Shown piece after piece: positions 1 through 6,690 of a stretch of 9,738 nucleotides of DNA. Position 1 is the first letter of the stretch; every line of letters starts with the position of its first letter. Below the pieces are notes generated by a model, which saw only the letters and a list, made by a program, of their open reading frames with translations, was not told the DNA's origin and ran no database searches. Source of the DNA: an uncultured Collinsella sp. (GTDB lineage: Bacteria; Actinomycetota; Coriobacteriia; Coriobacteriales; Coriobacteriaceae); NCBI GenBank assembly GCA_902489945.1, contig CABUBZ010000067.1:1-9738 (forward strand), written 5' to 3'. The position numbers and the translations under genes were made by a program.

Positions 1-24
1 AGAGGCGGGGCATGCCCCGCCTCT
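1..24. terminator. 24-bp perfect palindrome, possible terminator stem of an upstream gene
   Basis: The first 24 bases are a perfect palindrome: AGAGGCGGGGCA followed by its exact reverse complement. Folded as RNA this gives about a 9-bp GC-rich stem with a GCATGC loop. It lies at the window edge, so the gene it serves is not visible. Only two T residues follow on the plus strand, so it is a weak match to a classical rho-independent terminator. It could instead be a plain palindromic repeat. Positions 25-93 hold nothing I can recognise. Confidence 0.45.
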
Positions 25-93
25 TACACCACATCTCTGCGCGCTACCGCATTCCCGGCTGTTTGAGGGAGCTTCGACTAGCCCCCGACGATA

Positions 94-321
94 CCCAGTG
101 GGCAAAAAATGGCAAATATGAGTACTGTCACCGATTTAGTAACAGCAAAATCTAGCTTAGAGTGCCCACTTTCACCGATTTCAAGCGCCGTAGAGCCCTG
201 AATCGTTGTGGTTAGGGGGTTGGATATATCAAATCGCAGCCAATTGGTCTTAAATACTTTCCACATAATATGGTACTAACCAAGCAACAGTACTCATATT
301 TGTCCTTTTTTGCCCACCGGG
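94..321. repeat. AT-rich element bounded by 35-bp inverted repeats (MITE-like)
   Basis: The left arm (94-128) and right arm (287-321) are reverse complements at 32 of 35 positions. Both carry the core AGTACTCATATTTG and the T-run followed by GCCCAC. The arms enclose 158 bp that is AT-rich; positions 241-300 hold only 19 G or C of 60. The interior has a direct repeat TCACCGATTT (128-137 and 172-181) and a small TGCCCACT echo of the arm end at 163-170. No transposase or convincing gene lies between the arms. A 62-codon minus-strand reading frame crosses the left arm but has no ribosome-binding site. The layout fits a non-autonomous inverted-repeat element, or a large cruciform regulatory region upstream of the primase-helicase gene. 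A weak promoter-like pair TTGGTC (244-249) and TAATAT (266-271) points towards that gene. I see no clear target-site duplication. Confidence 0.6.
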
Positions 322-392
322 TCCGAATGAAGCACGCTCTTTACGCCTTCGGCCACCCACATGACCGCAAATCCTGATTATCAAGGGTCGTC

Positions 393-3300
393 GTGCGCTT
401 CGGCATCGACCGAAAGCCGCTCGCAGAAAAATCCCTCGCCATTAGCGAACTTGAATCGAAATTAGATATCCCAAAAAGCCGCAATGCCGTACCCTCGTCT
501 CAACAACTCCAGTACAAGGACGGCATTCAAATGGGCAACACCATGCATCAATACGCCCTCTTTGGGACCGCACAATTTAAATACGATCAGACGATCGCGC
601 ACACCTCGGACCCACACCGACAAATCGTCATTTGCAACAACGGTTCAGACGTACGTTACGCCACACTTGAAGAGTGGGAAGAAGCTGGCGTTTTGTTCGA
701 TGAACGAGCGCGAATCGAGGGCATCGTCACCAGCGCGAGCCCAGCACGCGACAAACTCGAGCTCTTTCGCAGTCTCTTTACTTGCCGCAAAGATGTTTAC
801 GCTCGTGGATATCGCAGAAAAGACGGGGGCATCGGCTATACGCCCGCTTGCGCAAACGAGTGGAAGCCGGGAATTTGCCCCAAAGCAGCCCATCAAAGAG
901 TCAAATGCGCAGAATGCGGCAATCGCATCTTCCCCGAATTAAGCGATGCCGTAATCATTGCTCACTTTAAAGGCAACGATGACCGGTTCCGCGATGTCCT
1001 TGGGCAATATGTTCTCGACAGGGACTGCAACACGAAAGTTCTCGTCATCGATTTTGACAAAGCGGACTGGAAAGAGGCAACAAATGCCGTACGGCTTGTT
1101 GCAAAACGACGGGACATTAACGCCGCCGTTGAGCGCTCAAGGTCCGGTAACGGCGCACACATCTGGTTTTTCTTCCTCGAGCCAATCAGCGCAAAGGCTG
1201 CCAGAGAGTTTGGAAGTTGCCTCATAACCGAAGCCGCGGCGCTTAATAAAACAATCACGTTCGAGGCCTTTGATCGAATGCTACCCGCTCAGGTCACTAT
1301 CCCCGATGGAGGCTTTGGAAACCTCATCGCACTTCCCTTTCAAGGCAAGGCACAGCGTGAAGGAAACAGCGTATTTGTAGACGAACAATTCGAGCCCTTT
1401 CCCGACCAATGGCTCTATCTGTCACAAATCCAGCTGATTCCGCGCTCGACAGTGCAAAATCTGATCGAAACCACTGGGGACAACCCACACGGGCTAGCAA
1501 CAGTTACGGTGGCAAACAAGACCAAACGGTATGCCCAAACGCCCCGCAAACGGCTACCGCTCACATCGCGGGACTTTCCTTCATCGCTGCCCGTCACACA
1601 AGCCGATATGCTGTACATCCCCGAGAAGTCTCTGAGTCCAGCGGCTCAAATGGAAATCCGCGGGCTCGCAACATTCGCCAACCCGGAATTCTTCCGCGCG
1701 CAATCTATGCATCAATCAGTATTCGGTAAACCGCGGCTCATAGACCTCAGCGAGCTTAGAGGCGGCTGCGTCGCGATTCCCAGAGGCTGCAAAGCTCAAC
1801 TTGAGCGACTGCTCCAAGAAATCGGCGTCTCTGTCCACTATTCAGACGAACGCAAATCTGACAATCAAATTGTGATGACATTTAAAGGCGCCCTTCGCCC
1901 TGAGCAGCAAATCGCCGCTGATCAGATGCTCATATACGAAGACGGAATCATGTCCGCTCCGACAGGCTTCGGTAAAACCGTCATCGGAGCTTACCTTATT
2001 GCCGCCATTGGTCTTCCAACGCTCGTCATCGTTCCCAAGACCGCGCTCATAACCCAATGGAAATCCCAGCTCGAGCGATTTGTCGACATTACGGACAACA
2101 GGGAGCCCGTCCGAACCCCAAAAGGACGAATCAGCAAAAAGCAGCCTCCGCTCATCGGGCAAATTGGAGGAGGCAAGACCGCCGTAAGTGGCCTCATCGA
2201 CGTCGCTTCATTTCAATCGCTGTCTGGCAAAGACCGCCAAACCGGAGAGCCAATAGTTAAGGACCTTGTTCGCAATTACGGCCTCATTATCTGCGACGAA
2301 TGCCACCATGCCGCCGCGCCGCAGCTCGAGCTTGTTCTCAAGTCTGCCCCGGCCAAATACGTATACGGCCTTTCCGCAACGCCCGAGCGCTCCGACGGTC
2401 TTACGCGGGCACTCTCCATGCTCTGCGGCCCGCTTCGCTATGTCATCGATCCAAAAACGCAAGCGATCCAGCAGGGCATCCAGCGCATCGTACGGCCTCG
2501 TTTTACCGGAATTCGACTACCGGCCTACGAGCCCGGTGCAAGCTTCAATCAGATTCTCGACCTTCTGTGCGCGCATACGGCAAGAAATGAATTGATTGTC
2601 GACGACGCCCTCGAAGCCGCATCAAGCGGTCGACATCCACTTGTGCTTTCAAAAAGGAAAAAGCATGCCGAGGAGCTTTGCAGGCTCTTTCGCGACCGCG
2701 GACACGAGCCCATCCTCTTAACCGGGGAAATCGATGCTAAAGAGAGGAAAGCGATATTGAGCAAGCTTCCCGGCTTTGAGCACGAGCACAGAATCATTGT
2801 TGCCACCGAAAGCCTCCTGAGCGAGGGGTTCGACCTTGCATATCTCGACAACTTGTTTATTGCGACGCCGATAGCCTGGGATGGCAGCGTAACGCAACAG
2901 GCAGGCAGGCTGCATAGAAACTACGACGGCAAACAGCGGGTTGAGATATTCGACTACGTCGACCTGTCGATACCCATGCTCGCCCGCATGTACCAGAAGA
3001 GACTCAAGACGTACGCCAAGCTTGGGTACGAAGTCTACGTGACCGGAGGCAGCGAGCAGCCCGATCAAAACATTCTCATAGAGCCGGCGAATGCCGTAGA
3101 GACATTGGTTGAAGACATCGTCGACGCCGCCAAGAGCATCTTCATTGCCGCGCCCTACGTATCTGCCGCCTGCCTTGCAAAGCTCGGCGATGCAATCAAA
3201 GGCGCCGCTGCCCGAGGGATTGCCCTTGAGATTTACCTTGCCTCGACTCCGCGTGAAGATGCAAAAGAGACTTTGGCCGAAATGAACGTCGAGTATGCCA

Positions 3301-3515
3301 TCAGAGCAGAAGGACGTTTGTGTGCAGCGATAATTGACGAAGAAACTGTCTGGTACGGAACGATCCCGCTGCTAGCTTTCCCAAAGAACGAAGACTGCAG
3401 CATCAGGTTCAAAAACAGCGAGATCGCAGCGGAGCTCTTAGACGAAGTCAGCTACAAGGGAAAGCCAGATGCCGCGTCAACAGACGGAACATCTCCATCA
3501 CTTGCGGTGAAATAG
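393..3515 (+). CDS. TOTE-type primase-helicase with degenerate PLD domain
   Basis: This encodes a 1040-residue multidomain protein. A cysteine cluster (C153, C162, C172, C175, with the PACANEW signature at 151-157) precedes an archaeo-eukaryotic primase domain with motif I IDFD (D220, D222), the SGNGAH motif (H256) and GGFGNLIALP (306-315). An SF2 helicase follows: Walker A PTGFGKT (K528), DECHH (D635, E636), SATP (661-664) and motif VI QQAGRLHR (835-842). Residues 901-1020 resemble a PLD-type nuclease (VWYG at 986-989), but the expected HxK reads C977-A-A979. This order is known from computationally described TOTE conflict systems, thought to act against invading nucleic acid; the role here is inferred. 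The GTG start has AAGGG 5 nt upstream. An alternative ATG at 531, with AAGGA 10 nt upstream, would remove 46 residues without touching the domains. GC is lower than in tgt. The stop codon lies inside a palindrome. Confidence 0.85.
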   Translation: MRFGIDRKPLAEKSLAISELESKLDIPKSRNAVPSSQQLQYKDGIQMGNTMHQYALFGTAQFKYDQTIAHTSDPHRQIVICNNGSDVRYATLEEWEEAGVLFDERARIEGIVTSASPARDKLELFRSLFTCRKDVYARGYRRKDGGIGYTPACANEWKPGICPKAAHQRVKCAECGNRIFPELSDAVIIAHFKGNDDRFRDVLGQYVLDRDCNTKVLVIDFDKADWKEATNAVRLVAKRRDINAAVERSRSGNGAHIWFFFLEPISAKAAREFGSCLITEAAALNKTITFEAFDRMLPAQVTIPDGGFGNLIALPFQGKAQREGNSVFVDEQFEPFPDQWLYLSQIQLIPRSTVQNLIETTGDNPHGLATVTVANKTKRYAQTPRKRLPLTSRDFPSSLPVTQADMLYIPEKSLSPAAQMEIRGLATFANPEFFRAQSMHQSVFGKPRLIDLSELRGGCVAIPRGCKAQLERLLQEIGVSVHYSDERKSDNQIVMTFKGALRPEQQIAADQMLIYEDGIMSAPTGFGKTVIGAYLIAAIGLPTLVIVPKTALITQWKSQLERFVDITDNREPVRTPKGRISKKQPPLIGQIGGGKTAVSGLIDVASFQSLSGKDRQTGEPIVKDLVRNYGLIICDECHHAAAPQLELVLKSAPAKYVYGLSATPERSDGLTRALSMLCGPLRYVIDPKTQAIQQGIQRIVRPRFTGIRLPAYEPGASFNQILDLLCAHTARNELIVDDALEAASSGRHPLVLSKRKKHAEELCRLFRDRGHEPILLTGEIDAKERKAILSKLPGFEHEHRIIVATESLLSEGFDLAYLDNLFIATPIAWDGSVTQQAGRLHRNYDGKQRVEIFDYVDLSIPMLARMYQKRLKTYAKLGYEVYVTGGSEQPDQNILIEPANAVETLVEDIVDAAKSIFIAAPYVSAACLAKLGDAIKGAAARGIALEIYLASTPREDAKETLAEMNVEYAIRAEGRLCAAIIDEETVWYGTIPLLAFPKNEDCSIRFKNSEIAAELLDEVSYKGKPDAASTDGTSPSLAVK

Positions 3516-3564
3516 GGACTGTTTTTGGCTTATAAGCCGCAAATCAATCCCTATTTCACCGCAA
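3502..3564. repeat. 63-bp nested palindrome over the 3' end of the primase-helicase gene
   Basis: A perfect 17-bp stem (3502-3518 pairing with 3548-3564) encloses 29 nt, which themselves contain a 12-bp perfect palindrome GGCTTATAAGCC (3527-3538). The last four sense codons and the TAG stop of the primase-helicase (3513-3515) lie in the left stem. It sits between convergent genes, 15 bp beyond the stop of the toxin gene. No T-run follows either side, so classical termination is unlikely, though a transcript-end stabilising role is possible. The design resembles REP/RAYT-type mobile palindromes. That relation is inference. Confidence 0.7.
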
Positions 3565-3579
3565 CTTAGAAGTGAGTGG

Positions 3580-3888
3580 CTAGCTCAGTGGGCCCTGAAA
3601 TAACTCTTGATGCGAACCCATTCTTACCAGTCGAATCACCGGATTGGTTTTATGCGGCAGGTAGAGAACGACCACGTCGACCAGGCCATCGGAAAGATGA
3701 AAATCGATGTGACCGTTGTAATTGCCGCCCGGGTTTGAGAGCTCGTGGGCGCCGTACTCCGCCGGAAGCGACCCATGAGCCACAAGCTCTGCAACCGCCG
3801 CTTTAAACTCACTCTTTAGCTGCGGATGCATGCGCATCGTTCGTTTGTAGTCCGCCTTAAATTGAGCCTCGACTTTGATCTCGAACAT
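3580..3888 (-). CDS. RelE/YafQ-family toxin, mRNA interferase
   Basis: This is a 102-residue protein matching the RelE/YafQ fold. The C-terminal pattern IRLVRMGSHQELF is typical of YafQ-type toxins, which cleave mRNA on the translating ribosome. Residues matching the catalytic set of E. coli YafQ (two or three His and one Asp) are present: H48, H60 or H64, D67 and H93, so it looks intact. It follows the antitoxin gene with only 2 nt between the antitoxin stop and this ATG. Its ribosome-binding site (GAGGA) lies in the antitoxin's last codons, so translation is probably coupled. It ends convergent to the primase-helicase gene. Family assignment is firm; RelE versus YafQ subgroup is less so. 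Confidence 0.88.
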   Translation of the reverse strand: MFEIKVEAQFKADYKRTMRMHPQLKSEFKAAVAELVAHGSLPAEYGAHELSNPGGNYNGHIDFHLSDGLVDVVVLYLPHKTNPVIRLVRMGSHQELFQGPLS

Positions 3889-3890
3889 CG

Positions 3891-4190
3891 CTATTCCTCA
3901 TCAAGAAATGACATAAGCTCATCAGCGTCGTTGAATGACGGGCTATCGTCCGGCAGGATTCCCAACTCATGAGCTTCGGCGATTACCATGGCACGCCTCG
4001 TCGCCTCGTTGGGCACTTCCGCCCTTCCTACAATCTCAAAAGGAATCTTTCGTTGATTTACCAGCTGCCGAACAGCAAGGTTGAGATACGAATTGAGACT
4101 CAGACCAACCGTATCCAAGAACTCAGTCGCCTGTTCCTTGAGCCCCTCTTCGATGCGAACCGTCGTAGGCTTAACCGTTGCAGTAGACAT
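3891..4190 (-). CDS. RelB/DinJ-family antitoxin
   Basis: This encodes a 99-residue antitoxin. The N-terminal part (about residues 8-53) has the ribbon-helix-helix pattern of RelB/DinJ proteins: a TTVRIEE strand followed by two helices (LKEQATEFLDTVG and LNSYLNLAVRQLV) and the IPFEI segment. The acidic C-terminal half (residues 70-99) is the expected toxin-wrapping region. It should neutralise the downstream toxin and repress its own operon by binding palindromic DNA as a dimer. The start is supported by a strong AGGAGGT (4202-4196) 5 nt upstream. It is first in the operon, which is typical for type II modules. Confidence 0.9.
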   Translation of the reverse strand: MSTATVKPTTVRIEEGLKEQATEFLDTVGLSLNSYLNLAVRQLVNQRKIPFEIVGRAEVPNEATRRAMVIAEAHELGILPDDSPSFNDADELMSFLDEE

Positions 4191-4220
4191 ACGCGACCTC
4201 CTCGCCTCGTCTTTTGCATC

Positions 4221-4270
4221 AGTATACCCCGTTTAGATGGCAGGCTGACGTTAAATAGCATCAGTCTGCC
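4221..4270 (-). promoter_or_regulatory. Toxin-antitoxin promoter with overlapping inverted repeat (putative operator)
   Basis: On the minus strand a good -10 hexamer TATACT (4226-4221) sits about 30 nt before the antitoxin start. No good -35 is evident 17-18 nt upstream. That region is instead covered by an inverted repeat (GGCAGGCTGA at 4239-4248 against TCAGTCTGCC at 4261-4270, 9 of 10 paired, 12-nt spacer). Ribbon-helix-helix antitoxins repress their own operons through such repeats, so this is a plausible operator. The same hairpin could also end LOG transcription, but no T-run follows. Confidence 0.45.
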
Positions 4271-4303
4271 GTTCACATTGCCATAACAACAGGCACGCTC
4301 GCC

Positions 4304-5062
4304 CTACATCAGCCCGCTCAGGGCGATGTCGACGGCTTCGTTGAGGTCGTCGGTAATGTGTACCAGATCCGGATCGAGCGGGCTAATCATACCGGTGCTC
4401 ATCACCGGGCCGTTGAGCCAGTCGAATAGGCCCTGCCAGTACTCGGTGCCCACCAGCACGAGCGGCATGCGCTTGACCTTGTGCGTTTGCACCAGCGTGA
4501 GCACCTCGAACATCTCGTCGAGCGTGCCAAACCCGCCGGGAAACACGATAGCGCCCGAGCTGTATTTGACGAACATGGTCTTGCGCACAAAGAAGTAGCG
4601 GAAGTCCATACCGAGGTTCACGTATTTGTTGAGCCCCTGCTCGTGCGGCAGTTCAATGCCCAAACCAACTGACTTGCCGTTGACGCTCGCCGCTCCCCTG
4701 TTGGCCGCCTCCATGATGCCGGGGCCGCCACCGGTGATAACCGCCACGCCGCGCTGGGCAATCTTACGGCCGACCGTGCGCGCCGCCTTGTAGAGCGGAT
4801 CGGTCTTGGGCGTACGGGCACTACCGAAGATGGTCACCGCAGGCCCTAACTCGGCAAGTGCGCCAAAGCCATCGACAAACTCGGCCTGGATGCGCAGTAC
4901 GCGCCACGGATCGGCATGCAACCAGTCGGTCGACTCCTCGGGCGCCAGCAGGTTGGCGTAGGTGTTGTCCTTAGGAATCATGGGGCCGCGCATGACCACG
5001 GGGCCGCGGCGGTACGTCTCGTCGTAGGCAGGCTCGCCCTCGACATTCTCGTTCTTAATCAT
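4304..5062 (-). CDS. LOG-family (TIGR00730) nucleotide phosphoribohydrolase
   Basis: This is a 252-residue protein of the LOG / lysine-decarboxylase-like Rossmann family. Diagnostic motifs are GGGPGIME (residues 111-118), the R160-K161 pair, and PGGFGTLDE (175-183), which form the nucleotide-binding and catalytic pocket. LOG proteins hydrolyse the N-glycosidic bond of nucleoside 5'-monophosphates, releasing ribose 5-phosphate and a free base, such as a cytokinin or an ordinary nucleobase. The natural substrate in a gut bacterium is unknown. The roughly 70-residue N-terminal extension before the Rossmann core is seen in several actinobacterial members. I place the start at 5062 because AGGAG lies 5 nt upstream; an in-frame ATG at 5107 falls in the loop of a terminator hairpin and is unlikely to be used. 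Confidence 0.88.
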   Translation of the reverse strand: MIKNENVEGEPAYDETYRRGPVVMRGPMIPKDNTYANLLAPEESTDWLHADPWRVLRIQAEFVDGFGALAELGPAVTIFGSARTPKTDPLYKAARTVGRKIAQRGVAVITGGGPGIMEAANRGAASVNGKSVGLGIELPHEQGLNKYVNLGMDFRYFFVRKTMFVKYSSGAIVFPGGFGTLDEMFEVLTLVQTHKVKRMPLVLVGTEYWQGLFDWLNGPVMSTGMISPLDPDLVHITDDLNEAVDIALSGLM

Positions 5063-5078
5063 GGGTACTCCTATCGAG

Positions 5079-5125
5079 AAAAAGAAAACGGGCGGGGTCG
5101 ACGCCATGCGTCAAACACCCGCCCG
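5079..5125 (-). terminator. Rho-independent terminator between tgt and the LOG gene
   Basis: On the minus strand an 8-bp GC stem (CGGGCGGG at 5125-5118 in minus sense, closed by CCCGCCCG at 5096-5089) is followed at once by TTTTCTTTTT (5088-5079). A second 5-bp stem GACGC/GCGTC with a 3-nt loop is nested inside. This is a strong intrinsic terminator. It follows the tgt stop by 72 bp, and its T-tract ends only 6 bp before the LOG AGGAG. It may simply end tgt transcription, or act as an attenuator in the LOG leader. Confidence 0.8.
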
Positions 5126-5197
5126 AACATCAACTATTCGGTATGGTACCCACGATGCATCAAGTGCTTGCAAGCTATCGGTCAGCGGTCGTAGCTC

Positions 5198-6337
<1,140 letters not shown>

Positions 6338-6374
6338 AAACTGGAACTCCTTGGTTGCGGTTCATACGCAAACC

Positions 6375-6380
6375 ATTATA
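6375..6380 (-). promoter_or_regulatory. -10 box of the tgt promoter
   Basis: On the minus strand this is a perfect TATAAT, 37 nt before the tgt start, leaving a leader of about 30 nt that carries the ribosome-binding site. No good -35 hexamer is visible at 16-18 nt spacing, so an activator or a GC-rich -35 variant may be involved. Confidence 0.6.
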
Positions 6381-6416
6381 CGGGCAACCCGCAAGAAGCA
6401 CCGACTCGACAGAAAC

Positions 6417-6463
6417 TGGTGCAAAGGAAACCTGCCCCCTTGCACCAATGCACCAATGCACCA
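6417..6463. repeat. TGGTGCA palindrome plus three tandem TGCACCAA units
   Basis: TGGTGCAAAGG (6417-6427) pairs with CCCTTGCACCA (6437-6447) at 10 of 11 positions around 9 nt. The right arm begins a tandem run of the 8-mer TGCACCAA at 6441 and 6449 and a final seven-base copy at 6457-6463. The block resembles the palindrome at 9561-9620, which contains CTGGTGCAAAG followed by CCTGACCCCTTTGCACCAAT. They are probably two members of one dispersed intergenic family. Confidence 0.6.
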
Positions 6464-6469
6464 GGATAA

Positions 6470-6506
6470 AAATGATCCGTTTTCCTCCGTCCCCAACGGA
6501 TCATTT
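6470..6506. repeat. 12-bp perfect inverted repeat with 13-nt loop
   Basis: AAATGATCCGTT (6470-6481) is the exact reverse complement of AACGGATCATTT (6495-6506). The loop is a pyrimidine-rich 13 nt. It lies directly between the TGCACCA repeats and the 39-bp module, in a place where the otherwise similar region at 9616-9626 has only a few bases. It therefore looks like an inserted palindromic repeat. On the minus strand it could also serve as a terminator-like stem downstream of the dehydrogenase, with a short T-rich tail. Confidence 0.55.
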
Positions 6507-6545
6507 CCGACAGCCACAGCAACGCCGATGTTATGGCACCGACAG
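6507..6545 (+). repeat. 39-bp promoter-like module, copy 1
   Basis: It aligns without gaps to 9626-9664 at 30 of 39 positions, including 15 identical bases GCCGATGTTATGGCA (6524-6538). At the place where copy 2 has TTGACA, this copy has CCGACA. TGTTATGGC resembles an extended -10. If it is a promoter, transcription would begin near 6544 and run into the long hairpin at 6554-6642. Confidence 0.4.
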
Positions 6546-6553
6546 CGAAAACA

Positions 6554-6642
6554 CGCCAGAGCGAGCAAGGTGCCTTGAAACGAGGTGGCATTGATCTTTT
6601 GATCATGCCGCCGAAGTTGAAAGGCAGATTGCCGCTCTGGCG
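6554..6642. other. 89-nt imperfect hairpin, possible small RNA or mobile palindrome
   Basis: A long interrupted stem runs through this block: CGCCAGAGCG (6554-6563) with CGCTCTGGCG (6633-6642), GCAA (6565-6568) with TTGC (6629-6632), TGCCTT (6571-6576) with AAGGCA (6621-6626), and a terminal hairpin GGCATTGATC/GATCATGCC around TTTT (6587-6609). No reading frame of note is present. It lies just downstream of the 39-bp promoter-like module and upstream of another GC-rich stem at 6660-6689. That would suit a structured transcript of about 145 nt on the plus strand. It may equally be a DNA-level repeat. Confidence 0.4.
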
Positions 6643-6659
6643 GGTTTGCAGCGTCAACT

Positions 6660-6689
6660 GGTTGCGCGGTTTGGTAAAACCGCGCAACC
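6660..6689 (-). terminator. 13-bp GC-rich stem-loop right after the dehydrogenase gene
   Basis: GGTTGCGCGGTTT (6660-6672) and AAACCGCGCAACC (6677-6689) form a perfect 13-bp stem with a GGTA loop. It begins one base after the dehydrogenase stop on the minus strand. There is no T-tract on either side, so it is either a U-less terminator or a transcript-end protecting stem. Confidence 0.55.
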
Positions 6690-6690
6690 C

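Noticed and set aside
78..266. 62-codon minus-strand reading frame
   Set aside because: It has no ribosome-binding site and its end is translated from the left inverted-repeat arm, so it is better explained as repeat sequence.
5063..5107. Upstream in-frame ATG for the LOG gene
   Set aside because: The ATG lies in the loop of a rho-independent terminator and has no Shine-Dalgarno sequence; the ATG at 5062 has AGGAG at 5 nt.
5126..5197. Riboswitch (for example preQ1) in the LOG leader next to tgt
   Set aside because: I looked for a preQ1-type pseudoknot motif before the terminator and found no match; only a small palindrome GCTTGCAAGC (5166-5175) is present.
6417..6463. CRISPR-like array from the tandem TGCACCAA units
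   Set aside because: Units are 8 bp with no spacers, far from CRISPR repeat length, and no cas genes are present.
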